IMG/VR virus record: IMGVR_UViG_3300025101_000012 | Span: 1-33,975 of that record | From: a virus | Length of the DNA stretch: 33,975 nucleotides | Strand: one strand, 5' to 3' | In this document: positions 26,520 to 33,975 of the stretch, piece by piece | Layout: the number at the start of each line of letters is the position of its first letter | Position numbering within the stretch: the first letter of the stretch is position 1 | Position numbers and translations under genes: made by a program | Notes under the pieces: model-generated | The model's input: only the letters and a program-made list of their open reading frames with translations | Told to the model about the DNA's origin: nothing | Database searches by the model: none

Positions 26520-28034
26520 ATGAAAATACCTGAACCATATACATCAAGAGCAAGAATTACAGCAGAGACTGGATCTGTAAAATCTAATATTCAGGTTTCA
26601 CCATTTAGAACAACAGCTGGTGCTTTATCTGAAGTAGCTAAATCTGCTCAAAATTATTATCTAGCAGAAAAAAGAACAACTGATAAATTGAAAGCAGGTA
26701 AACTATCAGAAGATGCCACTGTTGAAATATTTAATGCAAGAAAAGAATCTGAATTATTAAAAAATCCTGAAGATGGTGTAAAAAATTTTAATGAAAAATT
26801 TAATAAAATAATAAACAAATATAAAGTAAAAGCAGATAACAAATTTATAAAAGATTATTTTGAAACAAATCTTTTAAAAGAAAAAAAAAATCATGTCACA
26901 AGTATTCTCAAACAAACAAGAGATAATTTAGTTACAACTAGAACAGATCAAGTTAATGGATCTATTAAAAGAAAGATATTTGATGCAGTACATTCCAAAG
27001 GAAAAATAGATTTCAAAACTTTAAACAACGATGTCATAAATGATTATAATGAGTTAAGAAAAGAAGGTTTAATAGGACCAGACGATGTAAATAAATTTAA
27101 AAAGGATCTTCCTAAAGTAATTGAAATAGAGATGATAAATAAACTTGCTAGTGAAAACGCTGCAAGAGCTTTGGTTGCTTTAGATGACCCTGCTAATTTT
27201 ACAACATTAAAGGGTGAAGAAAGACAAAAAGTAAAAGCACAACTAAGAACTCAAGCAAGATTTCAAAGTGAAGTTTTAAAAAGTGCTGCGAGTGTAAGAG
27301 TTTTAAATGTTAAAAAGAAAATTGCAGAAGAATACAAGGGAAATAAAAATCAATATTTTGGTATAGATCCAAAACAATTATCTAAATACAAAACAGGTAA
27401 TGTAGATTATGACAGACAAATTGTTTCTCTAAATGACAAAATCATTAATAAAAAAATTAGTGAAAATACGGACTTTCAATACAATTCTAAAATTATTAAT
27501 AAAATATTAAAAGGTGAAATATCTAATTCTATGGAAAAATTTATTTTGGAAGGAGAGAGTGAATCTTTAAGTATTACTGAAAGGGTTGGCTCTGGTAAAA
27601 TAAATTTAGATAATGATGAGTTTTTTACAAATTTATTTGAAGTTCAGAACAATAAAAAAATTAATTCAGCAAACAAAGAATTTTTTAATTTCATAAACAA
27701 AATTGTTCCACTGGTCGAAGGAACTCCAAGTACAAAAATTTTTGACGAAAAATATAACAGTAGACTTTCTTCTTTTAGACAGGAAATGTATGGCAAGTTT
27801 GTTAAAGGATTACAATCTGGTACTCCAGTAAATGAACTGTTAAGTCCAACATCTAATAATTATATTGCTAAAGATTTACTTAAACACATTCCACCTAAAA
27901 CAAAAATAAGAGAAGCTCTTATGGATTACGCATCTAAAAAAGAAGAAGAAAATAAAACAATATCTGTTCCTAGAAAAAAAAATGAAAGTTATGAAAGCTG
28001 GAGAAAAAGATGGCAACAATCTCAGCAGAAATAA
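26520..28034 (+). CDS. Internal virion protein (T7 gp15-like position)
   Basis: 504 residues from the ATG at 26520; an in-frame start 18 nt upstream lies in the previous gene. The N-terminus MKIPEPYTSRARITAETGSV is followed by a long Lys/Asn-rich helical chain. Family resemblance is weak; the assignment as the second ejected protein is by position between gp14-like and the giant ejected protein. The C-terminus has KKNESYESWRKRWQQSQQK. It overlaps the next gene by 25 nt. Confidence 0.7.
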   Translation: MKIPEPYTSRARITAETGSVKSNIQVSPFRTTAGALSEVAKSAQNYYLAEKRTTDKLKAGKLSEDATVEIFNARKESELLKNPEDGVKNFNEKFNKIINKYKVKADNKFIKDYFETNLLKEKKNHVTSILKQTRDNLVTTRTDQVNGSIKRKIFDAVHSKGKIDFKTLNNDVINDYNELRKEGLIGPDDVNKFKKDLPKVIEIEMINKLASENAARALVALDDPANFTTLKGEERQKVKAQLRTQARFQSEVLKSAASVRVLNVKKKIAEEYKGNKNQYFGIDPKQLSKYKTGNVDYDRQIVSLNDKIINKKISENTDFQYNSKIINKILKGEISNSMEKFILEGESESLSITERVGSGKINLDNDEFFTNLFEVQNNKKINSANKEFFNFINKIVPLVEGTPSTKIFDEKYNSRLSSFRQEMYGKFVKGLQSGTPVNELLSPTSNNYIAKDLLKHIPPKTKIREALMDYASKKEEENKTISVPRKKNESYESWRKRWQQSQQK

Positions 28035-31000
28035 ATGCAGCTAAAGAAGCTGGATTTTCAGATCAAGAAATTAAAAATGGTCTAGCAGATGAGATTAACT
28101 CTGCAAAAGAGGCAGGTTTTACTGAACAAGAAATAAATCAACATTATAATTTTGAAGATTCAAATAAAAATATTACTCAAGGTTTTTGGGGAAGTATAAA
28201 AAAAGATCTTGAAGAGACTTTTGAAAAAAGACGAGAGTCAAGAAAAGAAATAAAAAAATATGTAATAGGTGAAGAGTTTGATGGTGATTATATTACTGAA
28301 CAAATATTAGGAACTTCTTTATATAATCTGCAGTACAGAGCTGCAACAAAACAAGGAACACCAGATGCCATGAGAATGCCTAAACCACAAGATCTTACAT
28401 TCACTGAGGATCTTTTACTAAATGTTGGAAAGTTAGCATACGAGTCTCCTATATATGGATTAAGTGCATTACTAGGTCTTCCTGCTGGACCAATAGGAGC
28501 AGGTTTTACAGGTGCTGCAATACCAGAAACAACAAGGCTTACTTTACTTAAAATATTAGAAAATCAAGATGAGGGTAAACCATCTGATATAATGAAAATT
28601 TTATTAGAAGAAACCTTATACGAAGGTTCTAAGGAAGGAGTTAAATTTGGTACTTCTATGGCTTTACCTCTTCTTAGAGTTCCTGGTGTTGGTAAACTTT
28701 CTAAAAATTATTTTACAAGAACAGCTTCTCAAATTGTAGGTTACGAAGGAACAGGAATGTTAATAGATCAAGAAGTTCCCAATCTTTATGATTTTGGAAT
28801 GTCTTCATCTATGTTTGCTATATTTAATGTATTTGTTCCTAAACAATTAGCAACAAAAAAAACAAAAAATATTTTTGTTAAGACAGGAGAGAAACCCTCG
28901 GATGTTGCTATAAAATCTGCTAAAGATGGAACATTAAAAGAAGATCTTGTTTCACTAGATAATAAAATACCAAGAAGTTTAGAAAATAAATTAGAAAAAC
29001 CTATTGAAGTTAAACCAGATAAAATTGAAACAATAGACTTTAAAGATCCTATTTTAAAAAAAGCTGGAGAAAATTTTTTATTAAAAAAAAATAAAATGTC
29101 TTTAGATGCTGATACAGTATCAAGAGTAGCGAAAAAATCTAAAAGAAAATTTGTAATAGATTATATAGATCAAAAATATCCAGTATATGAAATGTTAAAA
29201 CAAGCTGGTGTTAATACAAAAACAGGAATTGAAAAATTAAATATATATGAAGCAACTAGATTATTAGAAGGAAGTCAAGGTAGAGCAGTACATTTTTTAG
29301 AATACGGAACATTAGATTTTAAAACTTTAGCAGAAAAAGGACCTTCTTTTCTATCAATAGTTCAACCTTATGCAAAAGTTAAAGATCCAAAAAAATCTAT
29401 AGATGCTTTAGATCTTTATCTTGGTAATAAACAGGCAATAGATCTTGCGACTAGAGGTATTAAAACAAACGTAGACATTGAAAATGCAAAAAAATTTGTA
29501 AAAAAATATAAAAAAAATTTTGAAAAAACAGCAGAACAAACTTATCGTTATCAAAATGATCTTGTAGATTATGCTGCGGATGGTGGTTTAATTTCAAAAG
29601 AAGCAAGAGATGCTTATAAAAAAATTAATAGAAATTATGTTCCTATGAGAAGAGAACAAATAAAAGAAGGTAAGTCAGGAATTATTAAAGATATGGTTAA
29701 TCCTTTTAAAAAATTAAAAGGTTCAACATTAAAAATTAAAAGTCCAATAGAAAGTATAGTTAAAAATACAGATTTTATTATCAGAGCAACTGAAAAAAAT
29801 AAAGCTATGGTAGATCTTATTGATTTTTCTCAAGCAAATAAAAGTGCATTTCCATATATTAAAAAGAAAAAAGGAAATTTAAAACCAGTAAAAGTTTTAA
29901 GAAAAGATTTAGAAATAATCTTTGACAAAGAAGATATTGCTAAAATGTCTGATAATGTAGTTAATGATTTAACAATATTTAGACAAGAAAGAGTTTATCC
30001 TGATGCTCAGTCTATAGCAATTAGAAGAAATGGTAAGTATGAAGTTTGGGAAGTAGGTGAAGATCTAGTCAATGCGTTTAGGTCTGTAGATCCAGTAGGA
30101 ATGAATATAGTACAAAGATTTCTTTCTTTACCCGCTAGAACTTTAAGAACAGGTGCAATTGTAACACCTGATTTTGCTGTGCCAAACTTTTTTAAAGATA
30201 CATTGAATGCAACATTTTTGTCTAAAATAGGTTGGATTCCTATTGTAGATTCATTTAAAGGAATGTTTAGTGTAATTTACAAAGATCCTAAAAGAGCAAA
30301 TGAAGCGTATAAAAGATATTTAAAAAGTGGTGGAGCTTTTGCTACACTTAGATCTGTAGATAAAAATATATTTGATAAAGGAGTGCATGAAATATTAAAT
30401 AAAGGTGTACTTAGAAATGAATATAGAGGTCCACTTGGTCCATTTAGATATTTAACAGATATATCTGAAGAAATGACAAGGGTGGGTATGTCAGAAAAAG
30501 TTTATAAAGCTGGTATTAAAAAAGGGTTGACAGAAAAACAAGCGTTAGAACGTGCAGGTTTTGAATCAAGAAATCTTTTAGATTATCAAAAAAAAGGAAC
30601 AATAGGAGCTACTATAAATAGATATTCTTCTTTCTGGAATGCAAGAGCACAAGGTTCTACTATAATTTATGAGGCATTTAGAGATAGACCAAAAAAAGTA
30701 ATGACAATGATAGGATTAACAGTTGTTCTTCCAACTTTAGGATTTATGGCAGCAAACTATGATTTTGAAAAAAAAGAATTTAATAAAGATTATTTAGAAT
30801 TACCTGAATATATAAAAACAAATAAATGGTATTTTAAAATTGGAGATCAAGGAACATTTTTTCCAAAAGGTTTTGAAGTAGGAACATTCTTTTCTAGTAT
30901 TATAGAAAAAACAATATTAGCAATACATGAAAACGATAAACAAGGACTTGATGAATTTTTGCGTGACTTTACCATACAAAACATAAAAGCATTCAATCCA

Positions 31001-31720
31001 GTACCTACTTTTTTTAGACCTCACATTGAAAATTTAATTGATTATAGTTTTTTTAGAGATGCTCCAGTGTTACCACCTTCAGCTCCTAAAAATATGCTTA
31101 ATAAATATTATTCAACTGAATATACCAATGAAGCAATTAAAAGAATTGCTGAAGGATTAGCCGAAATAGTTGGACCAGATAGTTACGGAGCAAATCCAAT
31201 TTTCTTAGAAAATATGTATGACCAGTATACTGGTGGTATTGGTAGAATGATTAAACAAAGTATAGAGGCTTTACTAATTTATGGTAAACTTATTGACAAT
31301 CCTATCAAACCAACAGATCCCTTGACTAAAATACCAGCTGTCAGAGCTTTTCAAGCTAAAGATGTTTATGGTTATTCAGCTTCTATTGCAAGATACTACA
31401 AGAGAATAGATAAATATAAAAAAGTATTTAATTCTGTTAAATTTATAGAAAAAACAGATCCGAATAAATACATAGAAGAAGTTAAAAAATTAAGCAAAGA
31501 TTATAATTTTGATGTTGAAGCTGTACTTGACATTGAGGAAAATATGAAAGATGTATCAAGAGATATCAGGATAATATATAATTCTAAATATAAAGATGAT
31601 GGATCTTTATTTACCAATGACGAGAAAAGAGAGTTGATAGATAGATTATATATAGTAAGAATTGGTTTAGCTAGAGACGCATTAAAAATTATGAAAGCTC
31701 TTGAAGAAGAAGATAAATAA
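28010..31720 (+). CDS. Giant ejected internal protein (LPD38-type, gp16-like position)
   Basis: 1236 residues. The ATG has a GGAG site. Residues about 6-46 hold two tandem copies of a short repeat, (I/E)NAAKEAGFSDQEI and INSAKEAGFTEQEI. Residues about 700-900 (LPARTLRTGAIVTPDFAVPN, RDxxNA-like FKDTLNATFLSKIGW) match the large polyvalent protein domain LPD38 that occurs in giant ejected phage proteins. About 140-175 and 950-970 are hydrophobic or Gly-rich and could cross membranes. No lysozyme motif is visible, unlike T7 gp16. It likely enters the host cell with the genome. The last coding gene before the tail fibre. Confidence 0.8.
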   Translation: MATISAEINAAKEAGFSDQEIKNGLADEINSAKEAGFTEQEINQHYNFEDSNKNITQGFWGSIKKDLEETFEKRRESRKEIKKYVIGEEFDGDYITEQILGTSLYNLQYRAATKQGTPDAMRMPKPQDLTFTEDLLLNVGKLAYESPIYGLSALLGLPAGPIGAGFTGAAIPETTRLTLLKILENQDEGKPSDIMKILLEETLYEGSKEGVKFGTSMALPLLRVPGVGKLSKNYFTRTASQIVGYEGTGMLIDQEVPNLYDFGMSSSMFAIFNVFVPKQLATKKTKNIFVKTGEKPSDVAIKSAKDGTLKEDLVSLDNKIPRSLENKLEKPIEVKPDKIETIDFKDPILKKAGENFLLKKNKMSLDADTVSRVAKKSKRKFVIDYIDQKYPVYEMLKQAGVNTKTGIEKLNIYEATRLLEGSQGRAVHFLEYGTLDFKTLAEKGPSFLSIVQPYAKVKDPKKSIDALDLYLGNKQAIDLATRGIKTNVDIENAKKFVKKYKKNFEKTAEQTYRYQNDLVDYAADGGLISKEARDAYKKINRNYVPMRREQIKEGKSGIIKDMVNPFKKLKGSTLKIKSPIESIVKNTDFIIRATEKNKAMVDLIDFSQANKSAFPYIKKKKGNLKPVKVLRKDLEIIFDKEDIAKMSDNVVNDLTIFRQERVYPDAQSIAIRRNGKYEVWEVGEDLVNAFRSVDPVGMNIVQRFLSLPARTLRTGAIVTPDFAVPNFFKDTLNATFLSKIGWIPIVDSFKGMFSVIYKDPKRANEAYKRYLKSGGAFATLRSVDKNIFDKGVHEILNKGVLRNEYRGPLGPFRYLTDISEEMTRVGMSEKVYKAGIKKGLTEKQALERAGFESRNLLDYQKKGTIGATINRYSSFWNARAQGSTIIYEAFRDRPKKVMTMIGLTVVLPTLGFMAANYDFEKKEFNKDYLELPEYIKTNKWYFKIGDQGTFFPKGFEVGTFFSSIIEKTILAIHENDKQGLDEFLRDFTIQNIKAFNPVPTFFRPHIENLIDYSFFRDAPVLPPSAPKNMLNKYYSTEYTNEAIKRIAEGLAEIVGPDSYGANPIFLENMYDQYTGGIGRMIKQSIEALLIYGKLIDNPIKPTDPLTKIPAVRAFQAKDVYGYSASIARYYKRIDKYKKVFNSVKFIEKTDPNKYIEEVKKLSKDYNFDVEAVLDIEENMKDVSRDIRIIYNSKYKDDGSLFTNDEKRELIDRLYIVRIGLARDALKIMKALEEEDK

Positions 31721-31734
31721 TATATAGAAAAAGC

Positions 31735-33975
31735 ATGACCATATCATCTACAACAGTTAGAAATTCATATTCAGGCGATGGATCAACTACTGCCTTTAGC
31801 TACACCTTTAAGATTTTTGCTGACTCTGATTTACAAGTTATCATAAGAAGTAGCACAGGATCTGAAACTACAAAAACTATCTCAACTCATTACAATGTTT
31901 CTGGAGCTGGAGATGCTTCAGGTGGAAGTGTAACTTTCACATCAGGTAATATTCCTGCATCTGGAGAGACTGTAGTTCTTAGAAGAGCTGTCCCGCAAAC
32001 ACAAGCAATAGATTATATTGCTAATGATCCTTTCCCTGCGGAGTCTCACGAAGAGGGTCTGGATCGTGCAACAATGAACATTCAACAAATGCAAGAAGAG
32101 TTGGATAGATCATTTAAAGTTTCAAGAACTAACTCAATTACAACTCCAGAATTTACAGACAGTGCATCAGACAGAGCTTCTAAAACATTAGGCTTTGATA
32201 GCGATGGAAACTTAACCACTGTTGCAGATTTTTTACCTGCGGGTGGAGACTCTGCACAATTTACTTATTCAACAACAACAACTGATTCTGATCCAGGATC
32301 AGGAATATTTAGATTAAACAATGCAACAATCTCTAGTGCAACAGAAATGTACATTGATGATTTAGAAGCAAATGGAACAGATGTTTCTGCTTGGGTTCAA
32401 TCATGGGATGATGTGACAGGTAATGATACTAATAGAGGAAGAATAAGAATTTCAAAAGCAAACACCTTAGATAGTTGGATGGTATTTAAAGTAACGGGTG
32501 CAATCACTGACGCAAGTGGTTATTCAAAAATAAGTTTAGTATACATTGATAACGCTGGGACATTTTCTAACAATGACAAAGTATTTATTTCATTTGTAGC
32601 CAGTGGAGAAGACGGATCAATACCAGGATATTTTTACAAGTTTGATACTGGAACATCTGATGCAGATCCAGGAGCTGGAGAGATAGCATTTAATAATGGA
32701 ACTTATGCTTCTGCTACAGAAATTTATATTGATGACGCTGATTCAAATGGCGTTACTGTTTCAGCAGATATTTTAACATGGGATGATTCAACATCAACTA
32801 TCAGAGGATATTTGCATATTGTAGATATTAACGACAGCACTACATACGCAAGATTTAAAATTACAGGTGCGTCAACTGATGCTTCAGGTTACGTAAAATT
32901 AGCTGTAGGTCATTTAGCATCCAATAATACTTTTTCTGCTGCGGATGAATTATCAGTTCACTTTACAAGAAACGGAGACACTGGAGATACAGGTGCTACT
33001 GGATCAACTGGTTCTACAGGATCAACTGGTGCCACTGGAGCTTCAGGAACAAACTCACAGCTATCCATGACTTTCAATAACTCTACATCAGACGCTGACC
33101 CTGGTGCTGGTAAAATTGCTTTTAACAATGGCACATTAGCAAGTGTATCAGTTCTATTTGTAGATGATGCAGACGATGGTGGAGCAGACATTACCACTTT
33201 TGTACAATCTTTTGATGATGTTTCAAACTCAACAGCAAGAGGAATTGTTACCATTACAAAAGAAGGTACACCCGCAACTTTTGCAACTTACAAAGTATCA
33301 GGTGCGATTACAGATGCTTCTGGATATACAAAAGTTCCAGTAACACATTTAGCTTCTAATGGCACTTTTTCTAATACAGATGGAGTAGGTGTTCATTTTA
33401 GTTATTCAGGTGCAGATGGATCTGGAGACATAGAAGGAGTTACAGCAGGAACAAATTTATCAGGCGGAGGAACAAGCGGAACTGTTACTATAAATTTAGC
33501 AGATGCTTCAACCTCAGCTAAAGGTGCTGCGTCTTTTAGTTCAGATAATTTTGCTGCTAGTTCAGGTGCAATAACAATTAAAGATTTAGGAGTGGCTACA
33601 GCAGAAATACAAGATAACGCAATTACTTTAGCAAAAATGGCTGGTGGTACAGATGGAAATATTATTTCTTATGATGCGTCTGGTGATCCTGTAGCTGTTG
33701 CAACTGGAAGTGCAGGACAAGTTTTAACTTCTGCAGGTGCAGGTTCACCTCCAACTTTTGCTACTCCTAGTGGCGGATCAAGTGATTTCTTTTTTGCATC
33801 TAAAACCTCTGGTCAAAGTATACCAAACAATACTAATACCAAAGTAACTTTTACTAGCGAAGATTATGACACAGGTAGTGATTTTGCTTCTAGTACATAT
33901 ACCGCTCCTTCAGATGGCAAATACTTTTTTTACACTAAATTATTATGTGATAATAGTTCAGGCGATACAGCTAAA
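31735..33975 (+). CDS. Tail fibre protein (5' part; continues across the circle junction)
   Basis: The frame is open from the ATG at 31735 to the window end. After removal of the 99-bp duplication it continues at base 100 and stops at 307-309, giving about 816 residues. Residues 1-130 resemble the T7 gp17 N-terminal domain that attaches the fibre to the tail (RRAVPQTQAIDYIANDPFPA, then an EEGLDRATMNIQQMQEELDR helix). Three homologous modules of about 115 residues follow (about 175-295, 298-413 and 444-560). Each starts with a D-x-DPG-x-G motif and contains VTGAITDASGY or a close variant. A collagen-like G-x-y run (about 414-440) separates modules 2 and 3. The end, about 682-816, is C1q-like (YTAPSDGKYFF, SAILDLSADD, YFMGYKIA), probably the trimeric receptor-binding tip. 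The gene follows the ejected internal protein, as in T7-like phages. The start is well supported by the family match at residue 1. Confidence 0.9.
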   Translation, partial: MTISSTTVRNSYSGDGSTTAFSYTFKIFADSDLQVIIRSSTGSETTKTISTHYNVSGAGDASGGSVTFTSGNIPASGETVVLRRAVPQTQAIDYIANDPFPAESHEEGLDRATMNIQQMQEELDRSFKVSRTNSITTPEFTDSASDRASKTLGFDSDGNLTTVADFLPAGGDSAQFTYSTTTTDSDPGSGIFRLNNATISSATEMYIDDLEANGTDVSAWVQSWDDVTGNDTNRGRIRISKANTLDSWMVFKVTGAITDASGYSKISLVYIDNAGTFSNNDKVFISFVASGEDGSIPGYFYKFDTGTSDADPGAGEIAFNNGTYASATEIYIDDADSNGVTVSADILTWDDSTSTIRGYLHIVDINDSTTYARFKITGASTDASGYVKLAVGHLASNNTFSAADELSVHFTRNGDTGDTGATGSTGSTGSTGATGASGTNSQLSMTFNNSTSDADPGAGKIAFNNGTLASVSVLFVDDADDGGADITTFVQSFDDVSNSTARGIVTITKEGTPATFATYKVSGAITDASGYTKVPVTHLASNGTFSNTDGVGVHFSYSGADGSGDIEGVTAGTNLSGGGTSGTVTINLADASTSAKGAASFSSDNFAASSGAITIKDLGVATAEIQDNAITLAKMAGGTDGNIISYDASGDPVAVATGSAGQVLTSAGAGSPPTFATPSGGSSDFFFASKTSGQSIPNNTNTKVTFTSEDYDTGSDFASSTYTAPSDGKYFFYTKLLCDNSSGDTAK
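33877..33975. repeat. Right copy of the 99-bp terminal direct repeat
   Basis: Exact copy of bases 1-99. Removing one copy closes the genome at about 33,876 bp and joins the tail-fibre gene without changing its frame. Confidence 0.95.

Noticed and set aside
32958-33254. 98-codon minus-strand open frame with Pro/Val-rich repeats
   Set aside because: It is the antisense of the collagen-like and third module of the tail fibre; the repeat pattern comes from GGN codons read backwards, and no ribosome site is present.

Overview
The window is an essentially complete genome of a small tailed phage of podovirus (T7-like morphology) type, probably of a marine, AT-rich bacterial host. The first 99 bases (1-99) recur exactly as the last 99 (33877-33975), and one tail-fibre gene reads in frame across that junction (31735 to the right end, continuing to 309). 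The molecule is therefore a circularised or circularly permuted assembly of about 33,876 unique bases. Very low GC, short intergenic gaps, ATGA/TAATG gene overlaps and many tiny conserved phage genes recall HTVC010P-like pelagiphages and uncultured Mediterranean (uvMED) phages. That affiliation is from memory and inferred. I see no tRNA gene, integrase, transposase, RNA polymerase, DNA polymerase or CRISPR array.

Layout on the circle. The plus-strand virion block runs from about 16046 through 31720 in T7-like order: large terminase, two tandem small paralogues, portal, a Bbp19-like protein, scaffold, major capsid protein, a capsid-adjacent protein, tail tubular proteins A and B, a gp13-like acetyltransferase-fold protein, three ejected internal proteins and the tail fibre. 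It continues over the junction into a lysis and secretion block (319-5219): small membrane proteins, a PD-(D/E)XK-like protein, an M15 peptidase endolysin, a holin candidate, two Sec-exported proteins of unknown role and basic small proteins. A hairpin terminator ends it at 5215-5245. A single minus-strand gene (5258-5449) follows, then a plus-strand run of tiny basic or zinc-binding proteins (5534-6712).

The minus-strand replication/recombination operon (10183 down to 6709) encodes a RecB/Cas4-like nuclease, a membrane protein, a probable single-strand annealing protein, a small SSB-like protein, a DUF6378-like protein and a free-standing DnaA domain IV protein. A strikingly structured non-coding element (7918-8003) lies inside it. 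Divergently, 10278-12715 (plus) carries a Cro-like regulator, small conserved proteins, a winged-helix protein and the small terminase. The intergenic region 10184-10277 between these arms holds a sigma70-like promoter, a 16-bp palindrome and two inverted DnaA-box-like sequences, so it is the best candidate for an origin plus regulatory switch. The minus strand from 15645 to 12717 is an accessory operon set of small unknown genes. Several carry almost the same 5' leader and Shine-Dalgarno sequence and are driven by sigma70-like promoters with an extended -10 (TGATAT).

Working model (inference): host RNA polymerase transcribes everything. The DnaA-like protein recruits the host replisome, the nuclease and annealing protein make concatemers, and TerS/TerL package them. 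The accessory minus-strand proteins act early against or for the host. The holin and M15 endolysin lyse the cell, possibly helped by exported proteins.
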